A stretch of 64,000 nucleotides of DNA from Duganella phyllosphaerae (GTDB lineage: Bacteria; Pseudomonadota; Gammaproteobacteria; Burkholderiales; Burkholderiaceae_D), in assembly GCF_001758785.1 (NCBI RefSeq), contig NZ_LROM01000090.1, positions 186,001 to 250,000 of the forward strand, given 5' to 3'. Shown here piece after piece: positions 15,404 through 23,537 of the stretch. The notes under the pieces were generated by a model. That model did not search any database, was not told where the DNA came from, and saw only the letters and a list, made by a program, of their open reading frames with translations. Each line of letters begins with the position of its first letter. The first letter of the stretch is position 1. Position numbers and translations under genes: made by a program.

Positions 15404-16263
15404 ACAACCCCTTTCTGTTTGACGGCCCGGGTGTCATATCGTTCAGCGGTGGCCGCACCAGCGGCTACATGCTGTGGCGTACGCTGCAAGCCCATGGCGG
15501 CACGTTGCCAGATGACGTGACCGTCCTGTTTGCGAACACCGGCAAGGAAATGCCGGAAACCCTGGATTTTGTCGAGGCGTGCTCGGTAAATTGGGACGTC
15601 CCGATTGTGTGGATCGAGAACCGGCCCCGCGATGCGGAGCGGAAAAAATCCCACGCTGTCGTCACCCATGCGACCGCCAGCCGCAACGGTGAACCGTTCG
15701 CGGCGCTGATCGCGGAGAAGTCATACCTGCCAAACCCGGTCGCGCGAATCTGCACGGCTGAGCTGAAAGTACGCCCCATGCAGCGCTACCTGAAATCCAT
15801 CGGATACACAGAATGGACCACGTTCATCGGCATGCGCGCCGACGAGCCGCGCCGCGTGGCGCGCCTGTCGAACCAGGACTACGGCAGCCACGAAACGAAA
15901 GAAGCGCCGCTGGCTATGGTCGGTGTGGATAAGGGCGCCGTGGGCCGCTTCTGGAAAGAGCAGTCATTTGACCTCGCGTTGCCGAACATGGATGGCGTCA
16001 CCATGCACGGCAACTGCGACCTGTGCTTCCTCAAGGGCGGTAACCAGAAACTGGCGCTGATCCGCGAGAAGCCAGAGCGCGCGCTGTGGTGGATCGAGCA
16101 GGAAAAGGGCAAGCATATGGAGCACCGCGAGCAACCTATCGGCGGCGGCGGCTGGTTCCGCAAGGATGCACCCAGCTACCAGGCTATGTATGACATGGCG
16201 ATGGGCCACGGTGAGCTGTTCCCGTTTGAAGACACGTTGAACGATTGCGGCTGTACTGACTAG
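15400..16263 (+). CDS. PP-loop ATPase, PAPS-reductase-like, phage-encoded
   Basis: A 287-residue protein of the adenine-nucleotide alpha-hydrolase superfamily. The PP-loop is SFSGGRTSGYM at residues 14-24. FANTGKEMPETLDF and RICTAELKVRPMQRYL fit PAPS-reductase-like phage proteins. Cys pairs CDLC (near 206-209) and CGC (near 284-286, at the end) could bind metal or an iron-sulfur cluster. The ATG at 15400 overlaps the preceding stop. Its substrate is unknown: sulfur transfer to a nucleic acid, a role parallel to DndC-like enzymes, or sulfate reduction are possible. No partner Dnd genes are nearby. Confidence 0.75.
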   Translation: MNNPFLFDGPGVISFSGGRTSGYMLWRTLQAHGGTLPDDVTVLFANTGKEMPETLDFVEACSVNWDVPIVWIENRPRDAERKKSHAVVTHATASRNGEPFAALIAEKSYLPNPVARICTAELKVRPMQRYLKSIGYTEWTTFIGMRADEPRRVARLSNQDYGSHETKEAPLAMVGVDKGAVGRFWKEQSFDLALPNMDGVTMHGNCDLCFLKGGNQKLALIREKPERALWWIEQEKGKHMEHREQPIGGGGWFRKDAPSYQAMYDMAMGHGELFPFEDTLNDCGCTD

Positions 16264-16341
16264 AGGTCAAGGACTAGTTAAGCCTCAATACCAACATGCA
16301 ACGCAATGCAAAATAAGCCTTGAAAATTAGAAAGAAAATTG

Positions 16342-16746
16342 ATGTTCGAATATTTTAAATCACTGCAATTTTCAGCCATGGAAGTGGCCGTGTTGCATGC
16401 TGCGGTGGCCGCGCACGCCGATAGGCTAAGCACCCTACTGGCGGATGCCGGCCTTCCCGAATTAAGCGTCAGCAATATGCGGATCGAGCTGAGCGCCACG
16501 CAGCAGGCGCTGCGAAAATTGTCGGCAAGCCGGTTTGAGGCGGTCAACGCTCTGGACGCAAAAAATGTAAGCGCGGCGGAAAGCCAGTATAGGGAATTTT
16601 GCCGGCTTCGGGACTATCGCAAACCAGGCGTCGAGGTGTGTCAGCACACGGAAGCCGAAGCCTTCACGCTGGCGACAGGTCAGCGCATCGAACGGCAATC
16701 TATATCAGCAGTCCCCACTTACATGGAAGCGGAGAAATCCAGATGA
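16342..16746 (+). CDS. Phage protein of unknown function
   Basis: A 134-residue protein, ATG at 16342 after AGAAAG. Helix-rich N-terminal half (AMEVAVLHAAVAAHADRLS); the C-terminal part contains CRLRDYRKPGVEVCQHTEAEAF. Its stop overlaps the start of the next gene by four bases. No family recognised. Confidence 0.5.
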   Translation: MFEYFKSLQFSAMEVAVLHAAVAAHADRLSTLLADAGLPELSVSNMRIELSATQQALRKLSASRFEAVNALDAKNVSAAESQYREFCRLRDYRKPGVEVCQHTEAEAFTLATGQRIERQSISAVPTYMEAEKSR

Positions 16747-16967
16747 GGACATTTCTTTCGTTGGATGAAATTTGCGCTTTGACGGGCCGGAAGATGAAAA
16801 CCAAACAGATCGAAGCGCTGCGAACAATGGGCCTTCCGTTTTGGGTCAATGCGATTGGCCAGCCGGTAGTAACGGTGGCCGCTGTAGAGGGGCGCAAACA
16901 AGCGCCACAAGAAAAAAAATGGATAATGCCGAGGATCAAGAAAAATGGGCCGACGAAACACGCGTAA
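16743..16967 (+). CDS. DUF4224-like small protein upstream of the integrase
   Basis: A 74-residue protein, MRTFLSLDEICALTGRKMKTKQIEALRTMG, the typical opening of DUF4224 phage proteins usually found just before integrase genes. The LDEIC.LTGRK..K.Q..AL..MG.PF pattern suggests a small helix-turn-helix, possibly an excisionase-like directionality factor. It overlaps the integrase start at 16945 by 23 bases. Confidence 0.7.
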   Translation: MRTFLSLDEICALTGRKMKTKQIEALRTMGLPFWVNAIGQPVVTVAAVEGRKQAPQEKKWIMPRIKKNGPTKHA

Positions 16968-17976
16968 TTTGAACATGCCGCCGAACATGCATCCGCGCAC
17001 CCAGCGCAGCGGTAAAGTCTATTACTACATGTACACCAAAGATAAGCCACGAAAGGAAATCCCTCTTGGCCCGGACTTTATTCTGGCGCTGAAAAAATAT
17101 GCTGAACTGAACATCGTGGTCGAGCCAACTGCCGGTGCGACTTTTTCCGACGTGCACAAGCGCTACTTGGTCGAGGCCGTGCCGAAACTGGCGACCAGCT
17201 CAGCGCGAATGTTCAGCTATGACGTCAAGCATTTATTGGCTGCATTTTCCGAGGCTCCCCTCGACCAAATCAAGCCGATGCACATCCGTCAATTCCTTGA
17301 TGACCACGCTGACAAGCCGACCACGGCTAACCGGTGTAAGCGCGTCTTTTCGACCATGTGGAACCATGCCCGGGGATGGGGTTACACGGATCAGCCCAAC
17401 CCATGCGAAGGCATCCGAGGCCATGCCCTGGCCAAGCGCACCGTGTACATAACCGATGCCGTCTTCGCGGCCGTGCGCTCCCATGGGAGCTCGCCTCTGC
17501 GTGATGCCATGGATCTGGCGTATCTGACCGGCCAGCGGCCCGCTGACGCGCTTCGCATGACAGAGCATGACATTGTGGAAGGCCATCTGATTATCACGCA
17601 GGAAAAGACCAAGCAGCCCCTGCGCATAACCATCACCGGCGAGCTGGCCAAGTTAATGGAACGCATACGCGAACGCAAGGCAACGCACAAAATAGTCACT
17701 GCCGCACTACTTACCAATAACAATGGCAAGCGTCTTACGGCGCCGGCACTGCGGACTCACTTCCATACCGCGCGAAAAAAAGCGGCCGACCAATTGCCCG
17801 AGCTGGCGAAAGACATCAAGGCATTCTGGTTTTACGACTTACGCGCGAAGGCAGCCGACGACACTTCCGACGACCGAGGTGACCAAGCAGCTAGTGATCT
17901 TTTGGGACACGACAGCGTCAAAACCACTCAGCGGCACTACCTGCGCCGAGGTAAGATAGTAGCGCCGACAAAATAA
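16945..17976 (+). CDS. int: Phage tyrosine recombinase (integrase)
   Basis: A 343-residue site-specific recombinase. Catalytic candidates are Arg198 in TGQRPADAL, Lys223 in TKQP, Arg300 in YDLRAKAADD, His322 in LLGHDS and Tyr332 in QRHYLRRG. The usual first His of the HxxR box is Tyr297 here (Y-D-L-R), a tolerated variation in some relatives. An SAM-like core-binding domain occupies about residues 65-150. Together with the tRNA-Gly about 1 kb downstream this marks the attachment end of the prophage. Its stop is directly adjacent to the stop of the convergent fic gene. Confidence 0.93.
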   Translation: MGRRNTRNLNMPPNMHPRTQRSGKVYYYMYTKDKPRKEIPLGPDFILALKKYAELNIVVEPTAGATFSDVHKRYLVEAVPKLATSSARMFSYDVKHLLAAFSEAPLDQIKPMHIRQFLDDHADKPTTANRCKRVFSTMWNHARGWGYTDQPNPCEGIRGHALAKRTVYITDAVFAAVRSHGSSPLRDAMDLAYLTGQRPADALRMTEHDIVEGHLIITQEKTKQPLRITITGELAKLMERIRERKATHKIVTAALLTNNNGKRLTAPALRTHFHTARKKAADQLPELAKDIKAFWFYDLRAKAADDTSDDRGDQAASDLLGHDSVKTTQRHYLRRGKIVAPTK

Positions 17977-18606
17977 TTATGCTTCAGGCGGCGGTGACTC
18001 TGAAGGCGCGGAACTCAACTGTTCCTGCACTAGCATTTCGAGAAGTTGGTGAAGAGGTTTTAAATCAAATGCGCCCGCATGGAAACTAGCATCCACTTCC
18101 CTTAAAGCCACCACATATGCCTCACGCTCACGGCGGATCAGCTCAGGCAAGATCGTGGTACCCGGCAGCCAGCCGCCAGCAGAGAGGCATAACACAAAGT
18201 AGCACACTGCACGTGCAGTTCGGCCATTTCCATTAATGAAAGGATGGATGTAATTCAAACGCCACAAAACAAAAGCAGCAAGTGCGATTGGGTCAGTGAT
18301 CCGCCACTTGCTATTCACCTCATTAACAAAATCGTCCATATAAGCTTGGACGCGATAGAACGCGGGCGGTTGGTAATCGCCGACAGTGACGGCGCATGGT
18401 CGAAATTCACCAGCGTTAGTATGCAAGCACGTGATGGCCTGAAAATTTAACGCCTTGATGACATGGGTTGACAAGAAAATTTTGTCAGCCTTAATAGCTG
18501 CGCTGATGATGGAGCGGAGAAAGTCATACTGACGGTTACCATTGGACATCTCCAGTTCTTGATATAACGGGTGCTCTTCACTCCCCATCAGCTCAAATAG
18601 GATCAT
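17977..18606 (-). CDS. Fic-domain protein at the prophage edge
   Basis: A 209-residue Fic protein, probably an AMP-transferase or related nucleotidyl transferase. The active-site motif HPFINGNGRTAR occupies 121-132 with catalytic His121. I found no inhibitory (S/T)XXXE(G/N) motif in it, so it may rely on a partner. It overlaps the upstream 65-residue gene by four bases and lies between the integrase and the tRNA attachment site, a common place for toxin-antitoxin or conversion genes. Targets are unknown. Confidence 0.85.
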   Translation of the reverse strand: MILFELMGSEEHPLYQELEMSNGNRQYDFLRSIISAAIKADKIFLSTHVIKALNFQAITCLHTNAGEFRPCAVTVGDYQPPAFYRVQAYMDDFVNEVNSKWRITDPIALAAFVLWRLNYIHPFINGNGRTARAVCYFVLCLSAGGWLPGTTILPELIRREREAYVVALREVDASFHAGAFDLKPLHQLLEMLVQEQLSSAPSESPPPEA

Positions 18607-18800
18607 GCGGCCACACGTCCCTCGTGGCGTTCAAGCGCACTTTCAACCTGCGCCCGAGTTACCGAGCTCTTTGCCCCTAGTGAACCATAAACGAACGAAA
18701 TTCTTTGCTGCCGAATCTCATCCGCTGTTTGTGTTTTGGTACTAGCTTCTTTAATTGCGCGCAGCAGGTCGGGGCTCGTACGAATTGTCTCGATAGCCAT
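18603..18800 (-). CDS. Small protein paired with fic, possible antitoxin
   Basis: A 65-residue protein, charged and mostly helical (SPDLLRAIKEASTKTQTADEIRQQRISFVYGSL), overlapping the downstream fic gene by four bases. Class I Fic toxins have small upstream antitoxins that carry an (S/T)XXXE(G/N) helix. I looked for this and did not find a good match (the ERHEG stretch lacks Ser/Thr at the right place), so the antitoxin call rests on context. Confidence 0.5.
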   Translation of the reverse strand: MAIETIRTSPDLLRAIKEASTKTQTADEIRQQRISFVYGSLGAKSSVTRAQVESALERHEGRVAA

Positions 18801-18826
18801 GATGGTACTCCTAAATTGATGGTGAC

Positions 18827-18836
18827 TGACTAGTCA
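18827..18836. promoter_or_regulatory. Palindrome upstream of the fic operon
   Basis: TGACTAGTCA is a perfect 10-base palindrome 27 bases upstream of the 65-residue gene start, where an operator for an autoregulated toxin-antitoxin operon could lie. No protein-binding evidence. Confidence 0.3.
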
Positions 18837-18956
18837 AATTCCGGTGGTTAGTACGCGATTTACGGTGCCGAAGGCAACTCGCTCGCGCCGAACGCTCGCA
18901 TTTAGGGTATCCCAAATTTGATCAATGTGCAACCCAATTGGGCCGGAAATGTAGGG

Positions 18957-18987
18957 TTTTGTGGAGCGACTAAGGCTTTGTGGAGCG
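18957..18987. repeat. Direct repeats TTTGTGGAGCG near the attachment site
   Basis: TTTGTGGAGCG occurs at 18958-18968 and 18977-18987, 19 bases apart. The core TGGAGCG occurs a third time at 19017-19023, where it is the CCA end of the tRNA gene on the other strand. They could be integrase arm sites or remnants of earlier att fragments. Confidence 0.4.
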
Positions 18988-19016
18988 CAAAAGATACGAT
19001 TTTGCAGGCTTTCCAT

Positions 19017-19090
19017 TGGAGCGGGTGAAGGGAATCGAACCCTCGTATGAAGCTTGGGAAGCTGCCGTTCTACCATTGAACTACACCCGC
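19017..19090 (-). tRNA. tRNA-Gly (anticodon CCC), likely prophage attachment site
   Basis: On the minus strand the sequence begins GCGGGTGTAGTTCAATGG and ends ACCCGCTCCA, with a 7-base acceptor stem (last pair G-T), the T-loop TTCGATT and the encoded CCA tail. The anticodon loop TTCCCAA gives CCC. The anticodon stem has one C-T mismatch (second pair). The 3' end faces the prophage, as expected if the phage integrated into the 3' part of the gene and restored it. Confidence 0.93.
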
Positions 19091-19225
19091 GTGGCTGGCA
19101 TTTTACGCGCTGGCGGTAAACAACACCAGCATCACCGCTAAACATCGCCCCCGGCACACTGGGTACTTGAACAACCCCGCCCCCACCCGCTACATTGTGC
19201 CCAGTTCACCTCAAGCGGATTCCAG

Positions 19226-20344
19226 ATGCCCACCACCTCCAGGCTAGCCGCCTGCCTGCTCGCCCTCTCGGCCATAGTCACCACCGGCGCCACCGCCGTC
19301 CCCCTGCGCGCAGCGCCCGTGGATCCGGCCGCCACCGCCAAAACCCGCGCCATTTATACCTACCTGCGCGATACCTGGGGCAAGGCGGTCATCGCCGGCC
19401 AGACCGACCTCAGCTGGGACGACAGCATCGACATGGCCGAGCGCGTGCATGCCGATACCGGCAAATACCCTGCCCTGATGGGCTACGACTTCATGGACTA
19501 CGGCCGCACCGGCGCCAACCTGTCCGGCCAGCGCCAGGTCGAGGAAGCGATCGCCTTTGCCGCCAGGGGCGGCCTGGTGACGTTCCACTGGCACTGGCGC
19601 GATCCAGCGCTGCTCAAGACGGCGCAGGTGAACCAGGCCAATTTCTATGCCGGCGGCGACGATCCGGCCAGGCGCACCGACTTCACCATCCCGATGGCCA
19701 ATGGCGCGCTCGATCAAACCAGCCCGGCGTTCGCCCAGCTCAATGACGGTATCGACCTGGTGGCCACGCAACTGAGGCGCCTGCAGGATGCCGGCGTGAC
19801 CGTGCTGTGGCGCCCGTTGCACGAGGCGGCCGGCAGCAACGGCGCGGGGTGGTTCTGGTGGGGCCGCGCGCGCACCGACGGCCAGTCGGCTGCTGCCGCC
19901 AATATCGCGCTGTGGCGGCATATGTATGACCGGCTGGTGCGCGTGCACGGCCTGCACAACCTGATCTGGGTGTGGAACGGCCAGGATGCGCGCTGGTATC
20001 CCGGCGACGACGTGGTCGATATCGTCGGCTACGATGTGTACGACACCACCGACAACCGCAGCTACCGCTCACAGATCGACACCTATCGCAAGACCGCCGC
20101 CATGACGAGCGAACCGAAGCCGGTGGCGCTGACCGAGACCAGCTACATCCCCGATCCCGATGCGATGGCGCAGGACGGCGCATGGTGGTTGTGGTTCATG
20201 GTGTGGAACGACGGCGGCGGGCCGGCCGGCGTCACCAACGCCAACAACTTCTGGACCGGTGAGCAGTACAACACCAGCGCCCACAAGCGCAAGGTCTACC
20301 AGCATCCGAATGTCATCACGCTCGACAAGCTGCCAAAGTTCTAA
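19226..20344 (+). CDS. Secreted glycoside hydrolase family 26 (beta-mannanase-like)
   Basis: A 372-residue protein with a signal peptide in the first 30 residues. Family GH26 features are the acid/base Glu200 in WRPLHE and the nucleophile Glu304 in ALTETSY. Aromatic residues of the substrate cleft occur in GWFWWG and VTFHWHW. It probably cleaves beta-1,4-mannans or related beta-glucans outside the cell or in the periplasm. It is the first host gene beyond the prophage and appears monocistronic. Confidence 0.85.
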   Translation: MPTTSRLAACLLALSAIVTTGATAVPLRAAPVDPAATAKTRAIYTYLRDTWGKAVIAGQTDLSWDDSIDMAERVHADTGKYPALMGYDFMDYGRTGANLSGQRQVEEAIAFAARGGLVTFHWHWRDPALLKTAQVNQANFYAGGDDPARRTDFTIPMANGALDQTSPAFAQLNDGIDLVATQLRRLQDAGVTVLWRPLHEAAGSNGAGWFWWGRARTDGQSAAAANIALWRHMYDRLVRVHGLHNLIWVWNGQDARWYPGDDVVDIVGYDVYDTTDNRSYRSQIDTYRKTAAMTSEPKPVALTETSYIPDPDAMAQDGAWWLWFMVWNDGGGPAGVTNANNFWTGEQYNTSAHKRKVYQHPNVITLDKLPKF

Positions 20345-20439
20345 AAAGGCTGCGCACGCTTGAACTGCGCTTGAACTGTTCAAGCAGGCCACACTGATGC
20401 AAAATGGCAAAGCTCCCACCATCGACCAGAGGACTTTCC

Positions 20440-21723
20440 ATGAAATCAGTTGTTTCGCTCAGTGTTGCGCTGGCGTTTGCCGCACCGCTGGCACTGGCCC
20501 AGGCTCCCACTTCCCAGGCTCCGGTGCAAACTGCTGCGCCGGTTGACCCGATCGCCACCCTGGTCAGCCAGCTGGAACTGGAAAAATACAAAGCCACCAT
20601 CAAGAGCCTGACCCTGTTCGGCGACCGCCGCCAGGGCACCCAGCGCAACCGCGATGCGCTCGCCTGGATCGAGACGCAACTGAAATCCTACGGCTGCAGC
20701 AACACCGAACGGATGCAATACCAGTACACGGAACTGGCCAAGGACGCGCCGCGTCCCAGGCGCGCGGCGGGCATCGCCAGTGGCGGCGCCGGCGGCCCAC
20801 CGGGCCAGGGCGGCAGCACGCTGTTCGGCAACCGCATCAAGACCGGCGTCAACAACGATCCGCTGTTGCAGCCCGATGAAAAGCTGCGCGCCATCAATGC
20901 CGAGCCGACGCCGCTGGGCACCTCGCAGCGCGAGAACGTCTACTGCACCAAGGTGGGCAGCAAGCATCCCGAGGAAATGTATATCGTCAGCGCGCACATG
21001 GACGGCATCGGCTTTGGCGAGGCCGCCAACGATGACGGCTCGGGCACGGCGCTGGTGATGGAACTGGCGCGCATCTTCAGCGCACCGGGCGTGGAAACCG
21101 ACCGCTCGATCCGCTTCATCCTGTGGAACAACGAGGAAACCGGCCTCAATGGCGCCGCCGCGTACGTGGAGCAGCGCAAGGGTTTGCAGGGGATCGAGTC
21201 GCCCAAAGGCTCGGGCAAGTACCCGGAGCCGAAGTGGCTGGGCATGATCCAGCACGACATGATGTTGTTCGACCATGGCATGCCGTTCCAGAAGATCGAC
21301 GGCTACGGCAAGCCGGTGGTCGATGAGCATGGCGAGCCGGTGTTCGTGGCGCCGCCCGAGCAGCGCCTGGAAGCGGACGTCAACATCGAGTACCAGTCGC
21401 AGTCGAAGCAGTCCGAAGGCTCGGCCAAGCTGGCCTGGCACTTCCGCAGCGCCAACGACAAGTACGCCTCGCACTACCCGGCAGCAGTGGGCTTCCACAT
21501 GACCAATACCGATTCGACGCCGTTCATGGACCTGGTGCCGTCGATTTCGCTGCGCGAGAACGAGCGCGGCCAGCAGATCGGCGCCGGCTGGGATCCGCAC
21601 TGGCACCAGCCGACCGACCTGTATAAAAACTTCTCGGACAAGGACTTCATGCTGGGACTGAACGCCGCCCAGACCACGCTGTCGGGCGTGGCGCAACTGG
21701 CCGGCGTGCGCATCAAGAAGTAG
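20440..21723 (+). CDS. Secreted M28-family zinc peptidase
   Basis: A 427-residue protein with a signal peptide (MKSVVSLSVALAFAAPLALA). The ATG at 20440 follows AGAGGA; the ATG at 20404 would add residues without signal-peptide character. Zinc ligands and catalytic residues of M28 are visible: SAHMDGIGFGEAANDDGSG (His, Asp) and NNEETGLNGA (tandem Glu). A late His in the HWHQPTDLY region completes the set. Probably an exported aminopeptidase. Confidence 0.88.
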   Translation: MKSVVSLSVALAFAAPLALAQAPTSQAPVQTAAPVDPIATLVSQLELEKYKATIKSLTLFGDRRQGTQRNRDALAWIETQLKSYGCSNTERMQYQYTELAKDAPRPRRAAGIASGGAGGPPGQGGSTLFGNRIKTGVNNDPLLQPDEKLRAINAEPTPLGTSQRENVYCTKVGSKHPEEMYIVSAHMDGIGFGEAANDDGSGTALVMELARIFSAPGVETDRSIRFILWNNEETGLNGAAAYVEQRKGLQGIESPKGSGKYPEPKWLGMIQHDMMLFDHGMPFQKIDGYGKPVVDEHGEPVFVAPPEQRLEADVNIEYQSQSKQSEGSAKLAWHFRSANDKYASHYPAAVGFHMTNTDSTPFMDLVPSISLRENERGQQIGAGWDPHWHQPTDLYKNFSDKDFMLGLNAAQTTLSGVAQLAGVRIKK

Positions 21724-22386
21724 TTACTGGGTCATGTAACGGTCCGAACGCGGACCGTACAGGATGCCCTGCGCACCGCCTGCCGTCAGCAGGCGGGCAT
21801 TGGCCACGCCAGCTACCGGATGCGACGCATCGGTGGTGCTGTTGATGATCTGCTTGACGGCAGCAGCCACCAGCGCGCCGATCAGGCCGCCGCCACCGTT
21901 GTTGCCACCCTCGTTGTTGGAGGCGCTGGCCTTGCCGTTCCACAGCAGCGCGCCCGTCTTCAGGTCCACCAGCTTGGCTTCCACCGTCACGACTGCCACG
22001 CTGTTGAGTACCGTGTAAGTCGCGCCGTACTGGGAGATGGTGACGTACAGGCCGGCATCGGCGCCGAAGATCTCGTTGAGTTTTTTCGGGTCGAGGCCGT
22101 GGATGTCGGCCGCCGTGGTCATGCCGTTCTGCTTGAAGGTCTCGGCCACCACCGCCACCGGCAGCACGTAGTAGCCGCTCTCGGCCAGCGGATACGTCAC
22201 CTGCGCATACACGCTGTTGCCGGCGTTGACTTCCGGCGAATTGTTCAGCGGCGGCAGCACCACGATCGAGCGCGGCTTGGCGGCCTTGAAGGCGGTGTAG
22301 TCGTACGCCGCCTGCTTGGTGGCGCAACCGAACATCAATACTGCAGCGCCAACACACGCGCCCACTTTTAACAAACGACGCATCAT
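21724..22386 (-). CDS. DUF799 / GNA1162-family lipoprotein
   Basis: A 220-residue lipoprotein with lipobox VLMFGC (Cys20-22 region). The core PRSIVVLPPLNNSPEVNA is typical of DUF799/GNA1162 proteins, which have a TolB/CsgG-like fold. It contains a Gly/Asn-rich loop (NNEGGNNGGGGLIG). Third gene of the CsgG, DUF4810, DUF799 set, overlapping the second by four bases. A role in outer-membrane transport is suggested by family context but not established. Confidence 0.85.
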   Translation of the reverse strand: MMRRLLKVGACVGAAVLMFGCATKQAAYDYTAFKAAKPRSIVVLPPLNNSPEVNAGNSVYAQVTYPLAESGYYVLPVAVVAETFKQNGMTTAADIHGLDPKKLNEIFGADAGLYVTISQYGATYTVLNSVAVVTVEAKLVDLKTGALLWNGKASASNNEGGNNGGGGLIGALVAAAVKQIINSTTDASHPVAGVANARLLTAGGAQGILYGPRSDRYMTQ

Positions 22387-22757
22387 GACTGGTCACCTTT
22401 CTTTACTTTGGCCAGCAGGAAATCCATGTAGGCGGCCGATTCGGGGAACAACTTCTTTTCATCTTCAAACTGCGCGACCATCTGGTCGGTCTTGCCGGTG
22501 ACCGAGTACAACATGCCCAGGTGGGCATGGAAGCCCGGCGGCGCGCTGCCGCCCTTGGCGCTGAACAGCATCAGGTCTTTTTCCATGGCGGCGATTTGCT
22601 GGTCGGGGCTCTCGCCTTTCAGGTATTGATACACCTGCGGCTGGTAGCCACCCCACTGGTACAGGGTTTTCGGTGGCGTGGCGCAGCCGGTCAGCAGCAC
22701 GGCGCCAGCCAGCGCCAGCACGCCGGCGCATTTTTTCAATACGGACATCGTCATCAT
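22383..22757 (-). CDS. DUF4810 lipoprotein
   Basis: A 124-residue lipoprotein: MMTMSVLKKCAGVLALAG then lipobox LLTGC. The mature part TLYQWGGYQPQVYQYLKG is the DUF4810 signature. The C-terminal half is helical and resembles a TPR-like pair. A longer in-frame reading to 23387 is a shadow of the upstream gene. Overlaps the DUF799 gene (ATGA) and lies five bases downstream of the CsgG gene. Confidence 0.85.
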   Translation of the reverse strand: MMTMSVLKKCAGVLALAGAVLLTGCATPPKTLYQWGGYQPQVYQYLKGESPDQQIAAMEKDLMLFSAKGGSAPPGFHAHLGMLYSVTGKTDQMVAQFEDEKKLFPESAAYMDFLLAKVKKGDQS

Positions 22758-22762
22758 CGGCC

Positions 22763-23446
22763 TCACTGTGCTTGCAATTTCAACGCGCCGGCATCCACGC
22801 CGGCCACCAGGCGGTCCACCGCTTCGCGCATGGCCAGGTCCAGCACCTTGCCGTTGAGCGTGGAGTCGTAGCTGGCGGTGCCGCCAAAGCCCAGTACTTC
22901 GCGGTTCGACAGGCTGTACTCGCCCGCACCGGACGCCGAATACACCACCTCCGAAGTCGTGATGTTGACCACGTTGAGCGTGACCTTGGCGTACGCTACC
23001 TGGGTCTTGCCACGGCCCACGATGCCGAACAGCTGATGGTCGCCCACTTCCTTGCGGCCGAATTCGGTGACGTCGCCGGTGATGACGAAGTCGGCGCCCT
23101 TGATCTTCTGGCCCTGCTGCTTGAAGCCGGCTTCCTGCTGCAGTTCCTTCAGGTTGTCGCGGTCGAGCACATTGAAGCGGTTGGTGGTTTGCAGTTGCGC
23201 GATCAGGATGGTTTTCGACTGGCCGCCCAGGCGGTCGACACCGTCGGAGAACACGCCGCGCATGAAGCTCGAACGGTTGTCGAATTTGCCGACAGCGATC
23301 AGGGTGCGCGGACCGACGTACGGCGGCGGAGTGACGGCGCTGGCGGGAATCGCGACTGCCACGGCGCGCGACGATTCGGTGGCACAACCGGCCAGGGCGG
23401 AGACGATCAGCGCAGAAACCAGCGCGCCGGCGAGACGAGTATTCAT
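22763..23446 (-). CDS. CsgG-like lipoprotein
   Basis: A 227-residue lipoprotein, MNTRLAGALVSALIVSALAGC, with a clear lipobox. RTLIAVGKFDNRSSF and FNVLDRDNLKELQQEAGFKQQGQ are CsgG-family motifs; curli CsgG forms an outer-membrane secretion pore. No curli genes are nearby, and the companion DUF4810 and DUF799 genes indicate the separate conserved three-lipoprotein operon. Start chosen for AAGGA five bases upstream. Confidence 0.87.
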   Translation of the reverse strand: MNTRLAGALVSALIVSALAGCATESSRAVAVAIPASAVTPPPYVGPRTLIAVGKFDNRSSFMRGVFSDGVDRLGGQSKTILIAQLQTTNRFNVLDRDNLKELQQEAGFKQQGQKIKGADFVITGDVTEFGRKEVGDHQLFGIVGRGKTQVAYAKVTLNVVNITTSEVVYSASGAGEYSLSNREVLGFGGTASYDSTLNGKVLDLAMREAVDRLVAGVDAGALKLQAQ

Positions 23447-23537
23447 GGACATCCTTGGAGTGAGAATTACTTTGAAATAATAAATTTTCTTATGAGAAAT
23501 TATACGTTCTTGATGAGCGCTACAATCTATCCAATAA

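Larger units (their letters stand above)
1..19060. mobile_element. P2-like prophage, right part (left end outside window)
   Basis: Gene order FI, FII, E/E', T, U, D is the tail order of P2-type myophages. A repressor, an Ogr-type activator, a P2 gpA-like HUH replication protein and a tyrosine integrase follow. The integrase lies about 1 kb from a tRNA-Gly gene whose 3' end faces the prophage, so the right boundary is placed in the 3' half of that tRNA; this boundary is inferred. Lysis, capsid and baseplate genes are absent and presumably lie to the left. All late, replication and integration genes seen are intact. Confidence 0.9.

Noticed and set aside
19017..19090. tRNA-Gly as a broken gene because of one mismatch in the anticodon stem
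   Set aside because: All other stems, the T-loop and the encoded CCA are intact; a single C-T mismatch is tolerated.
22383..23387. 334-residue minus-strand frame
   Set aside because: Only its last 124 codons are a real gene (DUF4810); the rest is a shadow of the CsgG-like gene in another frame.
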